This document shows positions 44,357-54,428 of a stretch of 64,000 bases of DNA, piece after piece. Every line of letters begins with the position of its first letter. Position 1 is the first letter of the stretch. Source of the DNA: Pseudocolwellia sp048296855 (lineage in GTDB: Bacteria > Pseudomonadota > Gammaproteobacteria > Enterobacterales > Alteromonadaceae); the NCBI GenBank assembly GCA_048296855.1, contig CP182631.1; one strand, 5' to 3'. The notes beneath the pieces are model-generated. The model searched no databases, was not told the origin of the DNA, and worked only from the letters and a program-made list of their open reading frames with translations. The translations under genes were made by a program, and so were the position numbers.

Positions 44357-44914
44357 ATGGCACATCAAGATTACGTTTCTCGCCCACGCAATACAAAAAA
44401 GAGTCCTTACAAAAAGGGCTCTAAAGAACTACCTAAAGGTTTACCGGTAAAAGTTAAACTTATCGGCTTATTTACCCTAATTATTATTTGTGCTTTCACG
44501 TATTTTTTATGGAGCATTAAAGATAATGATACTTCTCCACAAGAGACTACGGCACCTTTAGTAGAAGAAAAAGCTAAAGCGGAAACAAGCTTACCTACTC
44601 CTCCAAAAGAAAAATGGGCTTACCGCAAAGAGTTAGAAGACAAAAAAATTGAAGTAGGCCAATATGATGTAAAAAAAGGTGGCCCATATAAAATGCAATG
44701 TGCATCTTTAAGAACCCTTAAACAAGCTGAAGTACTAAAGGCCCAAATAGCCTTTGTGGGACTTTCTGCACAAATAAGTAAATCAGTGGGTTCTAACGGT
44801 ACTTATTATAAAGTTTTTCTTGGTCCGTATGAAAAAAAACGTGATGCAGAAAAAGACAAACACAAACTAAAAAACAACAAAATTAATTATTGTCAAATTT
44901 GGTTATGGAAATAA
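44357..44914 (+). CDS. ftsN: FtsN-like cell division protein with SPOR domain
   Basis: A 185-residue protein: basic cytoplasmic N-terminus, one membrane helix (LIGLFTLIIICAFTYFLW), a linker, and a C-terminal SPOR domain (MQCASLRTLKQAEVLKAQIAFVG...YYKVFLGPYEKKRDAE). It lies between priA and hslVU, the classical ftsN locus. SPOR domains bind denuded peptidoglycan at the septum. It is short for FtsN but complete in its key parts. Confidence 0.88.
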   Translation: MAHQDYVSRPRNTKKSPYKKGSKELPKGLPVKVKLIGLFTLIIICAFTYFLWSIKDNDTSPQETTAPLVEEKAKAETSLPTPPKEKWAYRKELEDKKIEVGQYDVKKGGPYKMQCASLRTLKQAEVLKAQIAFVGLSAQISKSVGSNGTYYKVFLGPYEKKRDAEKDKHKLKNNKINYCQIWLWK

Positions 44915-45023
44915 TTACACTCCTATCCTTGAAAACCCCACCTAGCACCCCTACTTATTGAACATACACATACATTAAATACCGGCATACATAAGTATGC
45001 TGGTTAATCTATTAGGGGTTAAT

Positions 45024-45542
45024 GTGACTACTATCGTTTCAGTAAGACGCAATGGCAAAGTAGCTATTGCTGGTGATGGCCAAGTATCGCTTGGCAATAC
45101 CGTAATGAAAGGAAACGCTCGCAAAGTTCGACGTTTATACAATGATAAAGTGCTAGCAGGTTTTGCCGGTGGCACTGCTGATGCATTTACTTTATTTGAA
45201 CGCTTTGAAAGTAAACTAGAGCAACACCAAGGCCATTTAACAAAAGCTGCGGTAGAGCTCGCTAAAGATTGGCGAAGTGACCGTGCTTTAAGAAAGCTTG
45301 AAGCGCTTTTAGTCGTGGCTGATGAAACAGCATCATTAATCATTACCGGTAACGGCGACGTTGTTCAGCCTGAGCACGATCTCGTTGCTATTGGTAGTGG
45401 TGGTAATTTTGCTCAAGCAGCGGCAACCGCACTATTTGAAAATACCGACTTATCAGCCAGAGAAATTGTTGAAAAATCGCTAAAAATAGCGGGCGATATT
45501 TGTGTATTTACCAATCATCAACATACCATTGATGAGTTATAA
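45024..45542 (+). CDS. hslV: ATP-dependent protease peptidase subunit HslV
   Basis: I place the start at the GTG at 45024, which has AGGGG 7 bases upstream and puts Thr directly after the initiator. Family knowledge: HslV needs an N-terminal catalytic Thr (TTIVSVRRNGKVAIAGDGQVSLG). The longer frame from 44997 would bury it. The product is 172 residues. It forms the proteolytic core for the HslU ATPase encoded 23 bases downstream. Confidence 0.96.
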   Translation: MTTIVSVRRNGKVAIAGDGQVSLGNTVMKGNARKVRRLYNDKVLAGFAGGTADAFTLFERFESKLEQHQGHLTKAAVELAKDWRSDRALRKLEALLVVADETASLIITGNGDVVQPEHDLVAIGSGGNFAQAAATALFENTDLSAREIVEKSLKIAGDICVFTNHQHTIDEL

Positions 45543-45565
45543 ATTATCAGTTTTAAGGAATTAGC

Positions 45566-46894
45566 ATGTCGAACATGACACCTCGTGAAATTGTTTCCGA
45601 ATTAGATAGCCACATAGTTGGTCAAAGTGACGCCAAAAGAGCCGTTGCTATAGCCTTACGTAACCGATGGCGTCGTATGCAACTTAATGAAGAGTTGCGC
45701 GCAGAAGTAACCCCTAAAAATATTTTAATGATTGGACCTACAGGTGTAGGTAAAACAGAAATTGCACGTAGGCTTGCAAAACTTGCTAACGCCCCATTTA
45801 TTAAAGTAGAAGCGACTAAATTTACTGAAGTAGGTTATGTCGGTAAAGAAGTTGAAAGTATTATTCGTGATCTTGCCGATATGGCAATTAAGTTAACGAA
45901 AGAACAAGAAATGGCTCGCGTTAAACATTTAGCTGAAGAAGCAGCAGAAGAACGTATTTTAGATGTGCTTATCCCTAATCCTCGCGACTCTTTCGGTAAT
46001 GAAGAAGAAACTAACAATTCAAGTACTCGCCAAGTATTTCGTAAGAAATTACGTGAAGGACAGCTTGACGATAAAGAAATTGAATTAGACTTAGCAGCAC
46101 CACAAATGGGTGTTGAAATTATGGCTCCTCCTGGCATGGAAGAGATGACGTCGCAATTGCAAAACATGTTTCAAGGCATGTCTAACGACAAAACCAAAAA
46201 ACGTAAATTAACTATTAAAAAAGCCTTTAAAATACTTCAAGAAGAAGAAGCGGCCAAAATAGTTAATCAAGACGATATCAAACAAAAAGCGATTGAGTCT
46301 GTTGAACAAAACGGTATCGTATTTATTGATGAAATAGATAAAATCTGTAAGCGTGGAGACTCTTCAGGCCCTGACGTTTCTCGCGAAGGTGTTCAACGTG
46401 ACTTATTACCTTTAGTAGAAGGCTCAACAGTAAGCACTAAGCATGGCATGATCAAAACAGATCACATCTTGTTTATTGCTTCTGGCGCATTCCAAATGTG
46501 TAAACCTTCAGACCTAATTCCTGAGTTACAAGGGCGTTTACCTATTCGTGTAGAACTCAAAGCATTAACCACGCAAGACTTTGTTCGTATATTAACAGAG
46601 CCAAATGCATCGCTTACTGAGCAATATATCGCATTAATGGCTACTGAAGGATTAACGATTGAGTTTACTGAAGACGGCATAAGCGCATTAGCAAACGCAG
46701 CTTGGCAAGTTAACGAAAGTACAGAAAATATTGGCGCACGTCGTTTACACACTATGATGGAACGACTTGTTGAAGAAGTTTCATTTAATGCTGACGAACG
46801 TTCAGGTGAAACCATCAAGATTGATAGTACTTACGTAGAAAACACCTTAACTGAGTTAGTGAAAAACGAAGACTTAAGTCGTTTTATTTTATAA
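45566..46894 (+). CDS. hslU: HslU unfoldase ATPase
   Basis: A 442-residue AAA+ protein with Walker A GPTGVGKTE, Walker B IVFIDEIDK, an inserted I-domain (about residues 110-240) and the sensor region GARRLHTMMERL. It unfolds substrates for HslV. GGA-type ribosome-binding sequence precedes the ATG, and a long hairpin follows the stop. Confidence 0.98.
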   Translation: MSNMTPREIVSELDSHIVGQSDAKRAVAIALRNRWRRMQLNEELRAEVTPKNILMIGPTGVGKTEIARRLAKLANAPFIKVEATKFTEVGYVGKEVESIIRDLADMAIKLTKEQEMARVKHLAEEAAEERILDVLIPNPRDSFGNEEETNNSSTRQVFRKKLREGQLDDKEIELDLAAPQMGVEIMAPPGMEEMTSQLQNMFQGMSNDKTKKRKLTIKKAFKILQEEEAAKIVNQDDIKQKAIESVEQNGIVFIDEIDKICKRGDSSGPDVSREGVQRDLLPLVEGSTVSTKHGMIKTDHILFIASGAFQMCKPSDLIPELQGRLPIRVELKALTTQDFVRILTEPNASLTEQYIALMATEGLTIEFTEDGISALANAAWQVNESTENIGARRLHTMMERLVEEVSFNADERSGETIKIDSTYVENTLTELVKNEDLSRFIL

Positions 46895-46907
46895 CTTAAT
46901 AAACCAT

Positions 46908-46945
46908 AAGAGAGAAATTTGATCACTTAAATTTCTCTCTTATTT
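46908..46945 (+). terminator. Terminator after hslU
   Basis: ATAAGAGAGAAATTT and AAATTTCTCTCTTAT form a perfect 15-bp stem with an 8-base loop, followed by TTTATT. It lies between hslVU and the DUF971 gene. Confidence 0.85.
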
Positions 46946-46966
46946 ATTCATAGTGGGATTAGTAAG

Positions 46967-47362
46967 ATGTCAAACATATCAAAATTTGTACTTAAGGCTA
47001 ATCAAAAAGCATTAAACATCGTATTCAACGATATACCACCTCAACAAAATAAAACCCTTTCATTAAATTATGAATATTTACGAATATTCTCGCCTACAGA
47101 ATGTCATAAAGCTAATTCACCTAAAAGTACCACAACTATCCCTAACGTATACCATAAAAAAAATGTCCGCATTATTTCGATAGAGCCTTTAGGAAAACAT
47201 GGTCATAGATTTAGCTTTGATGATGGCTTTAACGACATTTATTCTGATAACGAATTACTTCTTTTATCAAACGATTTTGAATCTAACTGGTCGCAATATA
47301 CTACAAGTTTATCAAGCACTAACAGTAGAGAAGAGTCTATTAACTTCAAACCAATAACCTAA
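46967..47362 (+). CDS. DUF971 domain protein
   Basis: A 131-residue protein whose centre (LSLNYEYLRIFSPTECHKA, then VRIISIEPLGKHGHRFSFDDGFNDIYSD) matches DUF971, the N-terminal domain of gamma-butyrobetaine-hydroxylase-like proteins. Stand-alone DUF971 proteins next to hslVU are widespread in gammaproteobacteria. The function is unknown. Confidence 0.85.
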   Translation: MSNISKFVLKANQKALNIVFNDIPPQQNKTLSLNYEYLRIFSPTECHKANSPKSTTTIPNVYHKKNVRIISIEPLGKHGHRFSFDDGFNDIYSDNELLLLSNDFESNWSQYTTSLSSTNSREESINFKPIT

Positions 47363-47469
47363 AAGTGCTTAAATGCCCCTTCTTTAAAAAATAGATAGTT
47401 GAACCTTATCTCAAGCTAGTTATACTAAAGCTTCTTAGGAAACTTGTTACATAACGCTAGGAAACACCC

Positions 47470-47955
47470 ATGGAATATAATACTACCGAGCTATGCTCTA
47501 TCTATACTGATTTAGTTGATGTAGTCGACCCTATATTTAGTAACTATGGTGGACGTCATTCTTTCGGCGGAAAAGTAGTTACAATAAAGTGTTTCGAAAA
47601 TAATGGCTTAATAGCTAAACTTGCTGCCACAGATGGTGAAGGCAAAGTTATGGTTATTGATGGCGGTGGTTCAACCCGCAGAGCGCTACTTAATATTAAT
47701 ATTATTGAAGCAGCTGCAGAAAATGGTTGGGAAGGCATTATTTGTTATGGAAGTGTATGCGATGTAGATGCTTTAGAAGAAGTTGACATTGGTATACAAA
47801 GCTTAGTTTCTATCCCCGTAGGCGCATCAACAAGCGAAGCCGGTGAAAATGATTTAGCCATTAATTTCGGTGGTGTCACCTTCTTACCTGATGATTATTT
47901 ATATGCTGACAATACTGGCATCATCCTCTCTCCAGATCCATTAGATATTAGTTAA
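47470..47955 (+). CDS. rraA: Ribonuclease E activity regulator RraA
   Basis: A 161-residue protein with the RraA signatures FSNYGGRHSFGGKVVTIKC, VMVIDGGGSTRRALL and ENGWEGIICYGSVCDVDAL. In E. coli the trimer binds RNase E and dampens mRNA decay. It follows hslVU at a short distance, as in many relatives. Confidence 0.96.
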   Translation: MEYNTTELCSIYTDLVDVVDPIFSNYGGRHSFGGKVVTIKCFENNGLIAKLAATDGEGKVMVIDGGGSTRRALLNINIIEAAAENGWEGIICYGSVCDVDALEEVDIGIQSLVSIPVGASTSEAGENDLAINFGGVTFLPDDYLYADNTGIILSPDPLDIS

Positions 47956-47987
47956 TCTTAACAATTTAACATTTGAAAATTACATTA

Positions 47988-48024
47988 GTTTGCCATAATA
48001 ATTTTATTGTTATGGCAAACTAAA
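47988..48024. terminator. Terminator after rraA
   Basis: AGTTTGCCATAA and TTATGGCAAACT form a long hairpin (with a T/A-rich inner loop) between the convergent rraA and GGDEF/EAL genes; it probably serves both. Confidence 0.8.
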
Positions 48025-48039
48025 TAACCTTTTTTCACT

Positions 48040-50124
48040 TTAAGCTGGGTTATACAAGCCATTCCACGTGGTAACCCAAGTATCTATTTTATCGGTTGTA
48101 ACGCCCTTATCTACCACATCTCCTTGTGCAAGTTCACCGCCAATTAAAGTAAATGCTTGTTCTGTTAATTTATCGTTTATTGACGTACCAATTAGGGGTA
48201 AATTCATTTTCTGAGTTAAATCGACAAGTGCTGTAATAATCGCCTTTTCAGAGTCATCATCGGTTCTCCCTATATGTTCACAATCAATTTTCACCTGATG
48301 AACAGCCATTTTCCTTATATAACGAAGTGACTCATAACTTCCTGAAAAGTCGGAAATTCCTATATTTATATTTAATGATTTGAGCTCATCAATAATTGTC
48401 TTTGCTCTAACGCCGGCAGAAAGCACAACCTCTTCGGGTAACTCTATAATTAAATATTTAGCAGGCACATTATATGTTGCTATTTGTTTTTCTATAAAAC
48501 TCACTAAATCAGGTTCTAATAAATACTGACTCCATAATTTAATAGAAACAGTTTCATAATTTGAAACTCTCTGTAGTTTTAAAATCAGCTTAAATGCTCG
48601 TGTGATCATTTGCTTGGTTAATAAATATATTTCACCGCTATGTTCAGCTATATCAATAAAATCTTGGAAAGTAAGAGGAACATTATCAGTATTATGCCAT
48701 TGTACTAATAACTCAAACCCTACCAGCTTTCGGTCTCTTAATCGTGTTTGAGGTTGTACATACCAATAAAGATTATCTTCGATAATATCGTTTTTCAAAC
48801 GCTCCATTTGTAATAAATGACGTTCAGTATAAATCACTTCATCTTTATTAAAATAACTTAAAGGAAGCTGCTTATTTTCTGATGAAAGTAATGCATCTTC
48901 AGCATGGGCAATTACCTGAGATAAGCCATTTCCTTGCTCACCTAAAAAAGAAATACCGAAAGTTAATTCGAAGTTTAATGAAAAACTCTTAAAACTCATC
49001 GCATCAGGGACCGCAAGCATTAATTCTTGGCAAAGCTGTTCGACTAGGTCATTCTCATAGGTGTCATTCTCTTTTAATTGTAAAGCAACTAAAAAATGCA
49101 ACCCTTGTAAACGCGCAACACGGATAGGCTCATTACGACTATTAAAATTAATGAGACGGTCATTGTTTTCGACACTTTTTTGTAAGCAGTAAGCGAGCTG
49201 GAGAAGTAGTATGTCTGAGTTATGATGACCCAATATTTTATTTACTTGTTTAAAGTTGATAGGCTTAAATACAATAATGGCAAGATTAGTATTTTTTTGA
49301 TTTTTTAATAACTTATTTATAACTTGAACTGCTTCTTGCTGAGAAGGTAAATTAGTCGAAACATCTTTTGGTGTTTTAGCCAAGCCCATTTGTGCTAACC
49401 CTAACCTTCCCCCATGCTCAGCATTTTCTTTATTAATTTTTTTGATTACTTTCCAAGAATTTATAAGTAATAATATTGCATAAGACCCCACACTGTTTAT
49501 GATGAACCATTGCGTATCAATTTCGCCATAAACCCATAAAAACACCGCAACAGAAAAATAAAAAGCAGGCCCCCATTGCATTACAATTTCATGCATAAAA
49601 GTAGCTAAATTTTCGCAAGCATACTTAATTTTAACGGCAATTAACGCAAGCACAATTCCACTCGCCACAACCCACAGAATATAACCATTTGTATTAGAGT
49701 AAAAACAAATAACTGCTATGTATGTTGCCGCTAAAATCAAGACCATAGCATGACTAATTATTGCTATATTTATTGGCGAATCAATGTGTTTGTGTGACTT
49801 ACTAAAATAGAGAAACACAAGATATAACATCGAAAAAGTTAAAGGTATTGTTATGCCCGCTTGCCCGTAAAAGGCCACAAAATATAATATCCCCATCAAA
49901 CTAAATGTTTGCAAAATAAAAAAACGTAATTTAAAAGCGAGTTTAGATTTATACAACAATGCGATCAGTGTTACAGGGAAACTTAATCCCAAAATAAAAG
50001 CTAAACTTATTGTTGTAAAAGTTGAGACCGATGTTGCAGAAAAAGCAGGAAAAGACATAAAAAAAAGAATACCTAGGAATAGACCTAAGCTGGTTTGAGA
50101 AAAACGCTGAATAAAAAAGTCCAT
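48040..50124 (-). CDS. Membrane GGDEF-EAL protein with degenerate catalytic motifs
   Basis: A 694-residue protein: about eight membrane helices (residues 10-240), a GGDEF-like domain (about 265-425) and an EAL-like domain (about 440-690). The GGDEF signature appears as ARLQGLHF, so the active site is lost. The EAL start is GFELLVQW. The later metal-site motif is SDFSGSYESL instead of DDFG-type, and the region expected as AEGVE is GTSIND. Synthesis and hydrolysis of cyclic di-GMP are therefore unlikely; it may act as a sensor or protein-binding receptor. Confidence 0.88.
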   Translation of the reverse strand: MDFFIQRFSQTSLGLFLGILFFMSFPAFSATSVSTFTTISLAFILGLSFPVTLIALLYKSKLAFKLRFFILQTFSLMGILYFVAFYGQAGITIPLTFSMLYLVFLYFSKSHKHIDSPINIAIISHAMVLILAATYIAVICFYSNTNGYILWVVASGIVLALIAVKIKYACENLATFMHEIVMQWGPAFYFSVAVFLWVYGEIDTQWFIINSVGSYAILLLINSWKVIKKINKENAEHGGRLGLAQMGLAKTPKDVSTNLPSQQEAVQVINKLLKNQKNTNLAIIVFKPINFKQVNKILGHHNSDILLLQLAYCLQKSVENNDRLINFNSRNEPIRVARLQGLHFLVALQLKENDTYENDLVEQLCQELMLAVPDAMSFKSFSLNFELTFGISFLGEQGNGLSQVIAHAEDALLSSENKQLPLSYFNKDEVIYTERHLLQMERLKNDIIEDNLYWYVQPQTRLRDRKLVGFELLVQWHNTDNVPLTFQDFIDIAEHSGEIYLLTKQMITRAFKLILKLQRVSNYETVSIKLWSQYLLEPDLVSFIEKQIATYNVPAKYLIIELPEEVVLSAGVRAKTIIDELKSLNINIGISDFSGSYESLRYIRKMAVHQVKIDCEHIGRTDDDSEKAIITALVDLTQKMNLPLIGTSINDKLTEQAFTLIGGELAQGDVVDKGVTTDKIDTWVTTWNGLYNPA

Positions 50125-50365
50125 ATTTATACTCTGTTCACAAGGAATAAAATATATAATTTCTAATCAAAAACGATAGAAAAAACCACAATTAATACAA
50201 TAATTAGATTAGAACTTAGCGACTCATTTGTACAGGTTTAAATCACAACGTCCCTTTCATTAATACTATTAATGGGTTACATCAAACTAACAATCAAGTT
50301 GTGCGAGTTGTTCTATACTCAAGAAGCGCCTATTTTGCATAGTAGTGGCTATAAATATTAACTCA

Positions 50366-50659
50366 CTAAACCAGTACAAAACCAATGCCTAAGATAAGCA
50401 CTACAGACCATATTACCCATGTAAAGTCGCTCACTTTCGTATTCGTTTTCCTATAACTACTCATACCCACATTAAGCAGAACATAAAAACCAACACTGAC
50501 AAAAATAATAAGAAGATGAGTAACAATCGTTTTAATTTCTAGGTTTTTATCCACTAAAAAGACTAGCCCTTTATTCGTTACAAAAAAAAGGTCGAGTAGA
50601 GAAACGTGTGTTAATAACACAACAAACAAATAAAATGTTTTGTTTTTGAACCATGTCAT
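50366..50659 (-). CDS. Small three-helix membrane protein, unknown
   Basis: A 97-residue hydrophobic protein with three predicted membrane helices and a basic loop (GMSSYRKTNTKVSD) before the last. I recognise no family. It is monocistronic, with about 240 AT-rich bases to the GGDEF/EAL gene. Confidence 0.55.
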   Translation of the reverse strand: MTWFKNKTFYLFVVLLTHVSLLDLFFVTNKGLVFLVDKNLEIKTIVTHLLIIFVSVGFYVLLNVGMSSYRKTNTKVSDFTWVIWSVVLILGIGFVLV

Positions 50660-50766
50660 AAGTTATTAAAATACTGTAGGTTAATTGGAAATTATTGAAT
50701 TTATATTTAAGTCTTTACTACAACTAAATATACTAATACTGGTGAAATTTTATCATAAACAGTTAA

Positions 50767-51612
50767 CTAATGATTCTCTAACCATATTAATAAATCATCA
50801 TGTTGAAAAGTGTAATTTAGTTTTTGTCTTATTTTACTTGATATGATTTTTTTACTTAACTGAAGTGAGTCACTTTTTTTAAGGTCAGGCTCTAAAAACT
50901 CTGGTTTAGAATAGCCAATAGCCTGAGCCGCCTTTTCATAGTAATCACGCTTATAAACATGCGTATAACTAGAACCATTATAAATAGCGGTATGATAAGG
51001 TTGATTAATTAAGCCAAGTAATAAACCTACGGCATCTTGCTGATGAATAAGATTAGTGATTGCGTTAGGGTCTGATAATTTCCTACCATCTTTTAAAAAT
51101 TTACCTGGGTGCCTCTCTGGCCCCACTAAACCCGAAAACCTTAGAACAATAGTTTCGCCTTGAAACTCCATAGCTTGCTGTTCAGCTTGATGGATAATTT
51201 CTGTTTTTTCTGAAGAGAGTTCTAACTCAGCATTTTCATCTACATCACCAGTTAAACCATTATAAATGGCAGTAGAGCTGATCATAATAAGTTGCTTTAC
51301 ACTGCCTGCTTGTGCAAGTTGCACAATATGCTTTATTTTATCCGGATAATCTGTTTTACCTTGACGGATCATAGGAGGTATAGCGATGATCAAACAAGAC
51401 TGTTGGAATAGAGATAACTTAAAATCATCTGCTGTTGGTTTGATATTAGATAAAGTAAAACATTCAACTTGAGCACCTAGTTCTGATAAAGCGGCTGCCT
51501 TTTCTTGATGCTGAGTAGAAACAACGACCGAATACTGCAGATTCACTAACTCACGTGTTAACGCTTTACCTAACCAGCCACATCCGATAATACTCGCACT
51601 GTTTTTTGTCAT
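50767..51612 (-). CDS. NAD(P)-binding epimerase/reductase-like protein
   Basis: A 281-residue Rossmann-fold protein of the extended SDR/YeeZ type. The dinucleotide motif is IIGCGWLGKAL at residues 8-18, followed by SSTAIYNG in the catalytic-Ser region. The substrate is unknown. It precedes dtd by about 45 bases on the same strand side, so a dtd/pip/yihY operon could be upstream of it. Confidence 0.8.
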   Translation of the reverse strand: MTKNSASIIGCGWLGKALTRELVNLQYSVVVSTQHQEKAAALSELGAQVECFTLSNIKPTADDFKLSLFQQSCLIIAIPPMIRQGKTDYPDKIKHIVQLAQAGSVKQLIMISSTAIYNGLTGDVDENAELELSSEKTEIIHQAEQQAMEFQGETIVLRFSGLVGPERHPGKFLKDGRKLSDPNAITNLIHQQDAVGLLLGLINQPYHTAIYNGSSYTHVYKRDYYEKAAQAIGYSKPEFLEPDLKKSDSLQLSKKIISSKIRQKLNYTFQHDDLLIWLENH

Positions 51613-51656
51613 TCGTTTGACTCGTTTTATACAGAATTTGAACTTAAGTTAAATAA

Positions 51657-52094
51657 CTAGCAGGTTAACCTAAAAGTAACAGGACCATCATTCAATAAGC
51701 TCACTTTCATATCGGCACCAAAAATACCTGTAGGTACTTTAAACCCTAAAGATCTTAAGTTTTCACAAAAGCTTTCATACAAGCCATTACTTATTTCAGC
51801 TGGTGCAGCATGAGTAAAACTTGGTCTCATACCTCTTGATGTATCAGCAGCTAAGGTAAATTGAGAGACAACTAAAATTTCTCCTTCAACTTGTTTTACG
51901 TTAAGGTTCATTTTACCTTGTTCATCTTCAAAAACACGATAACCAGCAACTCTTTCAGCTAAACGCTTTGCCTTTGCTTCACAATCTGTTGGCTCAACTG
52001 CCACAAACACTAATAACCCTTTGCCTATTTCACCGGTAATTTTATCATCTACGGTAACGCTGGCTTGCGACACTCTTTGTAATAACGCAATCAT
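51657..52094 (-). CDS. dtd: D-aminoacyl-tRNA deacylase
   Basis: A 145-residue DTD. The diagnostic motifs SQFTLAAD (residues about 78-85) and NDGPVTF (about 135-141) form the active site. It hydrolyses D-aminoacyl-tRNAs. It lies 8 bases after the iminopeptidase gene; in many gammaproteobacteria dtd sits with yihY and pip, as here. Confidence 0.96.
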   Translation of the reverse strand: MIALLQRVSQASVTVDDKITGEIGKGLLVFVAVEPTDCEAKAKRLAERVAGYRVFEDEQGKMNLNVKQVEGEILVVSQFTLAADTSRGMRPSFTHAAPAEISNGLYESFCENLRSLGFKVPTGIFGADMKVSLLNDGPVTFRLTC

Positions 52095-52102
52095 ATAATT
52101 AT

Positions 52103-53071
52103 TTACTTTGTTTTTTCATTTAAAAATTCAGCCATGGTGTCTGTCGCTTTACAAAAAGCGTCTATGGTTTGTCTTTCAAAACCACTATGACCAGCACAAG
52201 GCAGAACATGAAGATGTGCATTATCCCATTGGTCAGCAACTTTTTGAGCAATATATAATTGGCATACCATGTCATATCGACCATGTATCAAAATAGCGGG
52301 AATATCCTTAATTTTATAAAGGTTATTCAAAATATAATTCTCTTGTATAAAAGCATTTTGAATAAAGTAATGACTTGATATTTTAGCCATGCATAGTGCT
52401 TGATGAGCATCTTCTACCTGTAGCATACCAATATGGTGATGCTCTAAACTAGAAAGCCTTAATTCCCATAAGTACCAATCTTTACTGGCTGAAATAGCTG
52501 CAATTTCATTTTCTGAATGCAGTTTTTTATGATAATAAGCAAGCGGGTCACACTGCTCATCTTCTGTCATATGTTCAATAAATTCATTGTAGTATTCAGG
52601 AAAAAAACGTTGTGCTCCTGCAGGCCTATACAACCAATCATACTCAGCTTGCGTCCCTAAAAATATACCTCTTAATATAAAACCTAGTACATTTTCGGGA
52701 TGAGCAATACCGTAAACCATAGCGAGTGTACTTCCCCATGAACCGCCACTAATGAGCCATTTAGTGACGTTTAAGTGTTCTCTTATTTTTTCTATATCAT
52801 TAACCAAGGCTTGAGTATTATTATTGTTAATACTGGGAGCTGGTTTAGATTGCCCGCAGCCTCGTTGATCAAACAAAATGATACGATAAAGATTAGGATC
52901 AAAATAACGCCGATGATTTTCACTCGTTCCGCCACCTGGACCACCATGCAAATACAACACAGGTATGCCATCAGGATTGCCTGATTGCTCCAGATACAAT
53001 TGATGACCATCTCCTACTTCTAACCATTCTTGCTTATAGTCAGTTATTTTAGGGAAAAGTGTTCTAGACAT
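52103..53071 (-). CDS. pip: Proline iminopeptidase
   Basis: A 322-residue alpha/beta hydrolase of family S33: oxyanion motif LHGGPGGG near residue 42, nucleophile elbow SGGSWGSTLA near residue 108, and the terminal His in LPCAGHSGFE. It releases N-terminal proline from peptides. The gene is 13 bases after yihY. Confidence 0.93.
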   Translation of the reverse strand: MSRTLFPKITDYKQEWLEVGDGHQLYLEQSGNPDGIPVLYLHGGPGGGTSENHRRYFDPNLYRIILFDQRGCGQSKPAPSINNNNTQALVNDIEKIREHLNVTKWLISGGSWGSTLAMVYGIAHPENVLGFILRGIFLGTQAEYDWLYRPAGAQRFFPEYYNEFIEHMTEDEQCDPLAYYHKKLHSENEIAAISASKDWYLWELRLSSLEHHHIGMLQVEDAHQALCMAKISSHYFIQNAFIQENYILNNLYKIKDIPAILIHGRYDMVCQLYIAQKVADQWDNAHLHVLPCAGHSGFERQTIDAFCKATDTMAEFLNEKTK

Positions 53072-53084
53072 AATTCACCTCACA

Positions 53085-53948
53085 TTATTTATTATTTTGT
53101 TCTACTTGTTCATCACTAAAATCCTGTAAAGCTACCGTTAAAACAGCCCCAACCAAGGTAACTAGCCAAGAAAGATAGACCCACAAAAATAAGATAGGAA
53201 TGGTACCCAATGCTCCGTAAATAGCTTGATATGAAGGTAATTGAGTTACATAAAATGCAAAACCTTTTTTAGCAAACTCAAATAAAATGGCTGCAGTTAC
53301 GGCACCAGTTAATGCATATTTAAAAACTACCATTTTGTTCGGAACAATCATATATAAAACTAAAAATCCGCCAGCTGAAGCCAGTAAAGGTAATAATCTT
53401 AAAAAAATGTTAGCAACTCCGTATACATCATAATCACCTAAAGACACCAACGACGCAATATACGAGGTAACAACAATGCTGCCACCAGCAAGAATTGGCC
53501 CTAATGTTAGCACCATCCAATACATTGAAAATGAAGTGACGATTCGTCTAGGTTTATTCACGTTCCATATCCGATTAAACGTTTTATCTATAGCTGAAAT
53601 AAGCAGTAAAGCGAATAAGAAAAGAAAGGAAACAGCAATAGCTGACATTTTAGAAGCATTATCAACAAAGCCTGTAAGATGATGTTGAACAACATCGCCA
53701 GAAGTTGGCACGAAGTTATTATAAATAACCCCTTCTACAACCTCTTTAATATCTGAAAATATAGGAAAGGCCGTCATGATAGATAACATAACCACCATAA
53801 GGGGCACTAGCGACATTAAAGTAACATAAGACAAATAACCAGCAACAACGTGTATTTGTTCATATTTCACTCTTTTAAATAGGTAAATAGCGAATTTTGC
53901 GATTGTTTTCCAATGTGCGTAATTTCTTACTTTTTCGTAAAAATTCAT
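53085..53948 (-). CDS. yihY: YihY/BrkB family inner-membrane protein
   Basis: A 287-residue protein with about six membrane helices and the family features YLSYVTLMSLVPLMVVMLS and YGALGTIPILFLWVYLSWLVTLVGA. Once misnamed RNase BN; the true role is unknown, possibly transport. It heads the yihY-pip-dtd operon. Confidence 0.92.
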   Translation of the reverse strand: MNFYEKVRNYAHWKTIAKFAIYLFKRVKYEQIHVVAGYLSYVTLMSLVPLMVVMLSIMTAFPIFSDIKEVVEGVIYNNFVPTSGDVVQHHLTGFVDNASKMSAIAVSFLFLFALLLISAIDKTFNRIWNVNKPRRIVTSFSMYWMVLTLGPILAGGSIVVTSYIASLVSLGDYDVYGVANIFLRLLPLLASAGGFLVLYMIVPNKMVVFKYALTGAVTAAILFEFAKKGFAFYVTQLPSYQAIYGALGTIPILFLWVYLSWLVTLVGAVLTVALQDFSDEQVEQNNK

Positions 53949-54146
53949 ATTTTCACAATTCGATTTTTAAAAAGTCCATCAATAATAGTATGATAGACTT
54001 ATTCTTAGTAACACGAAACGAAATTATACCAAGCCTGTAAGTTTTTAATGTGTGGCGAGCTGTAAATACAAATAAAGATAAACGACTTTTCTGTATAAAT
54101 GGTTATAATTTAGTAAATCAATATATCTATTTAACGAGGTTTAATT

Positions 54147-54371
54147 ATGTCAGATCAAGGTTCGGGCGGTAATGTTTTAGCTGCCATTTGTAATATATTC
54201 ATTCCCGGCTTAGGGCAATTAGTACAAGGCAGAATATTAGCAGCCATCTTATTTTTTGTATTTACTACAGCAGCTTGGGCAACGACAATCATACTTATAG
54301 GGTGGGTATTAGGACCTGTTATGCATTTATGGGCAATTATTGATGCGGCAAGATATAGATCATCTGAATAG
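54147..54371 (+). CDS. Small TM2-like membrane protein
   Basis: A 74-residue protein with two membrane helices around a PGLGQLVQGR turn, a motif seen in TM2/YqaE-like small proteins, and a short charged tail (DAARYRSSE). GAGG precedes the ATG. The function is unknown; similar proteins are often envelope-stress related. Confidence 0.7.
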   Translation: MSDQGSGGNVLAAICNIFIPGLGQLVQGRILAAILFFVFTTAAWATTIILIGWVLGPVMHLWAIIDAARYRSSE

Positions 54372-54428
54372 ATGTTATTTTAGTATGGTAATGGCTTAAG
54401 TTTTACTTCTGAAAGCTTTAAGCCATAA

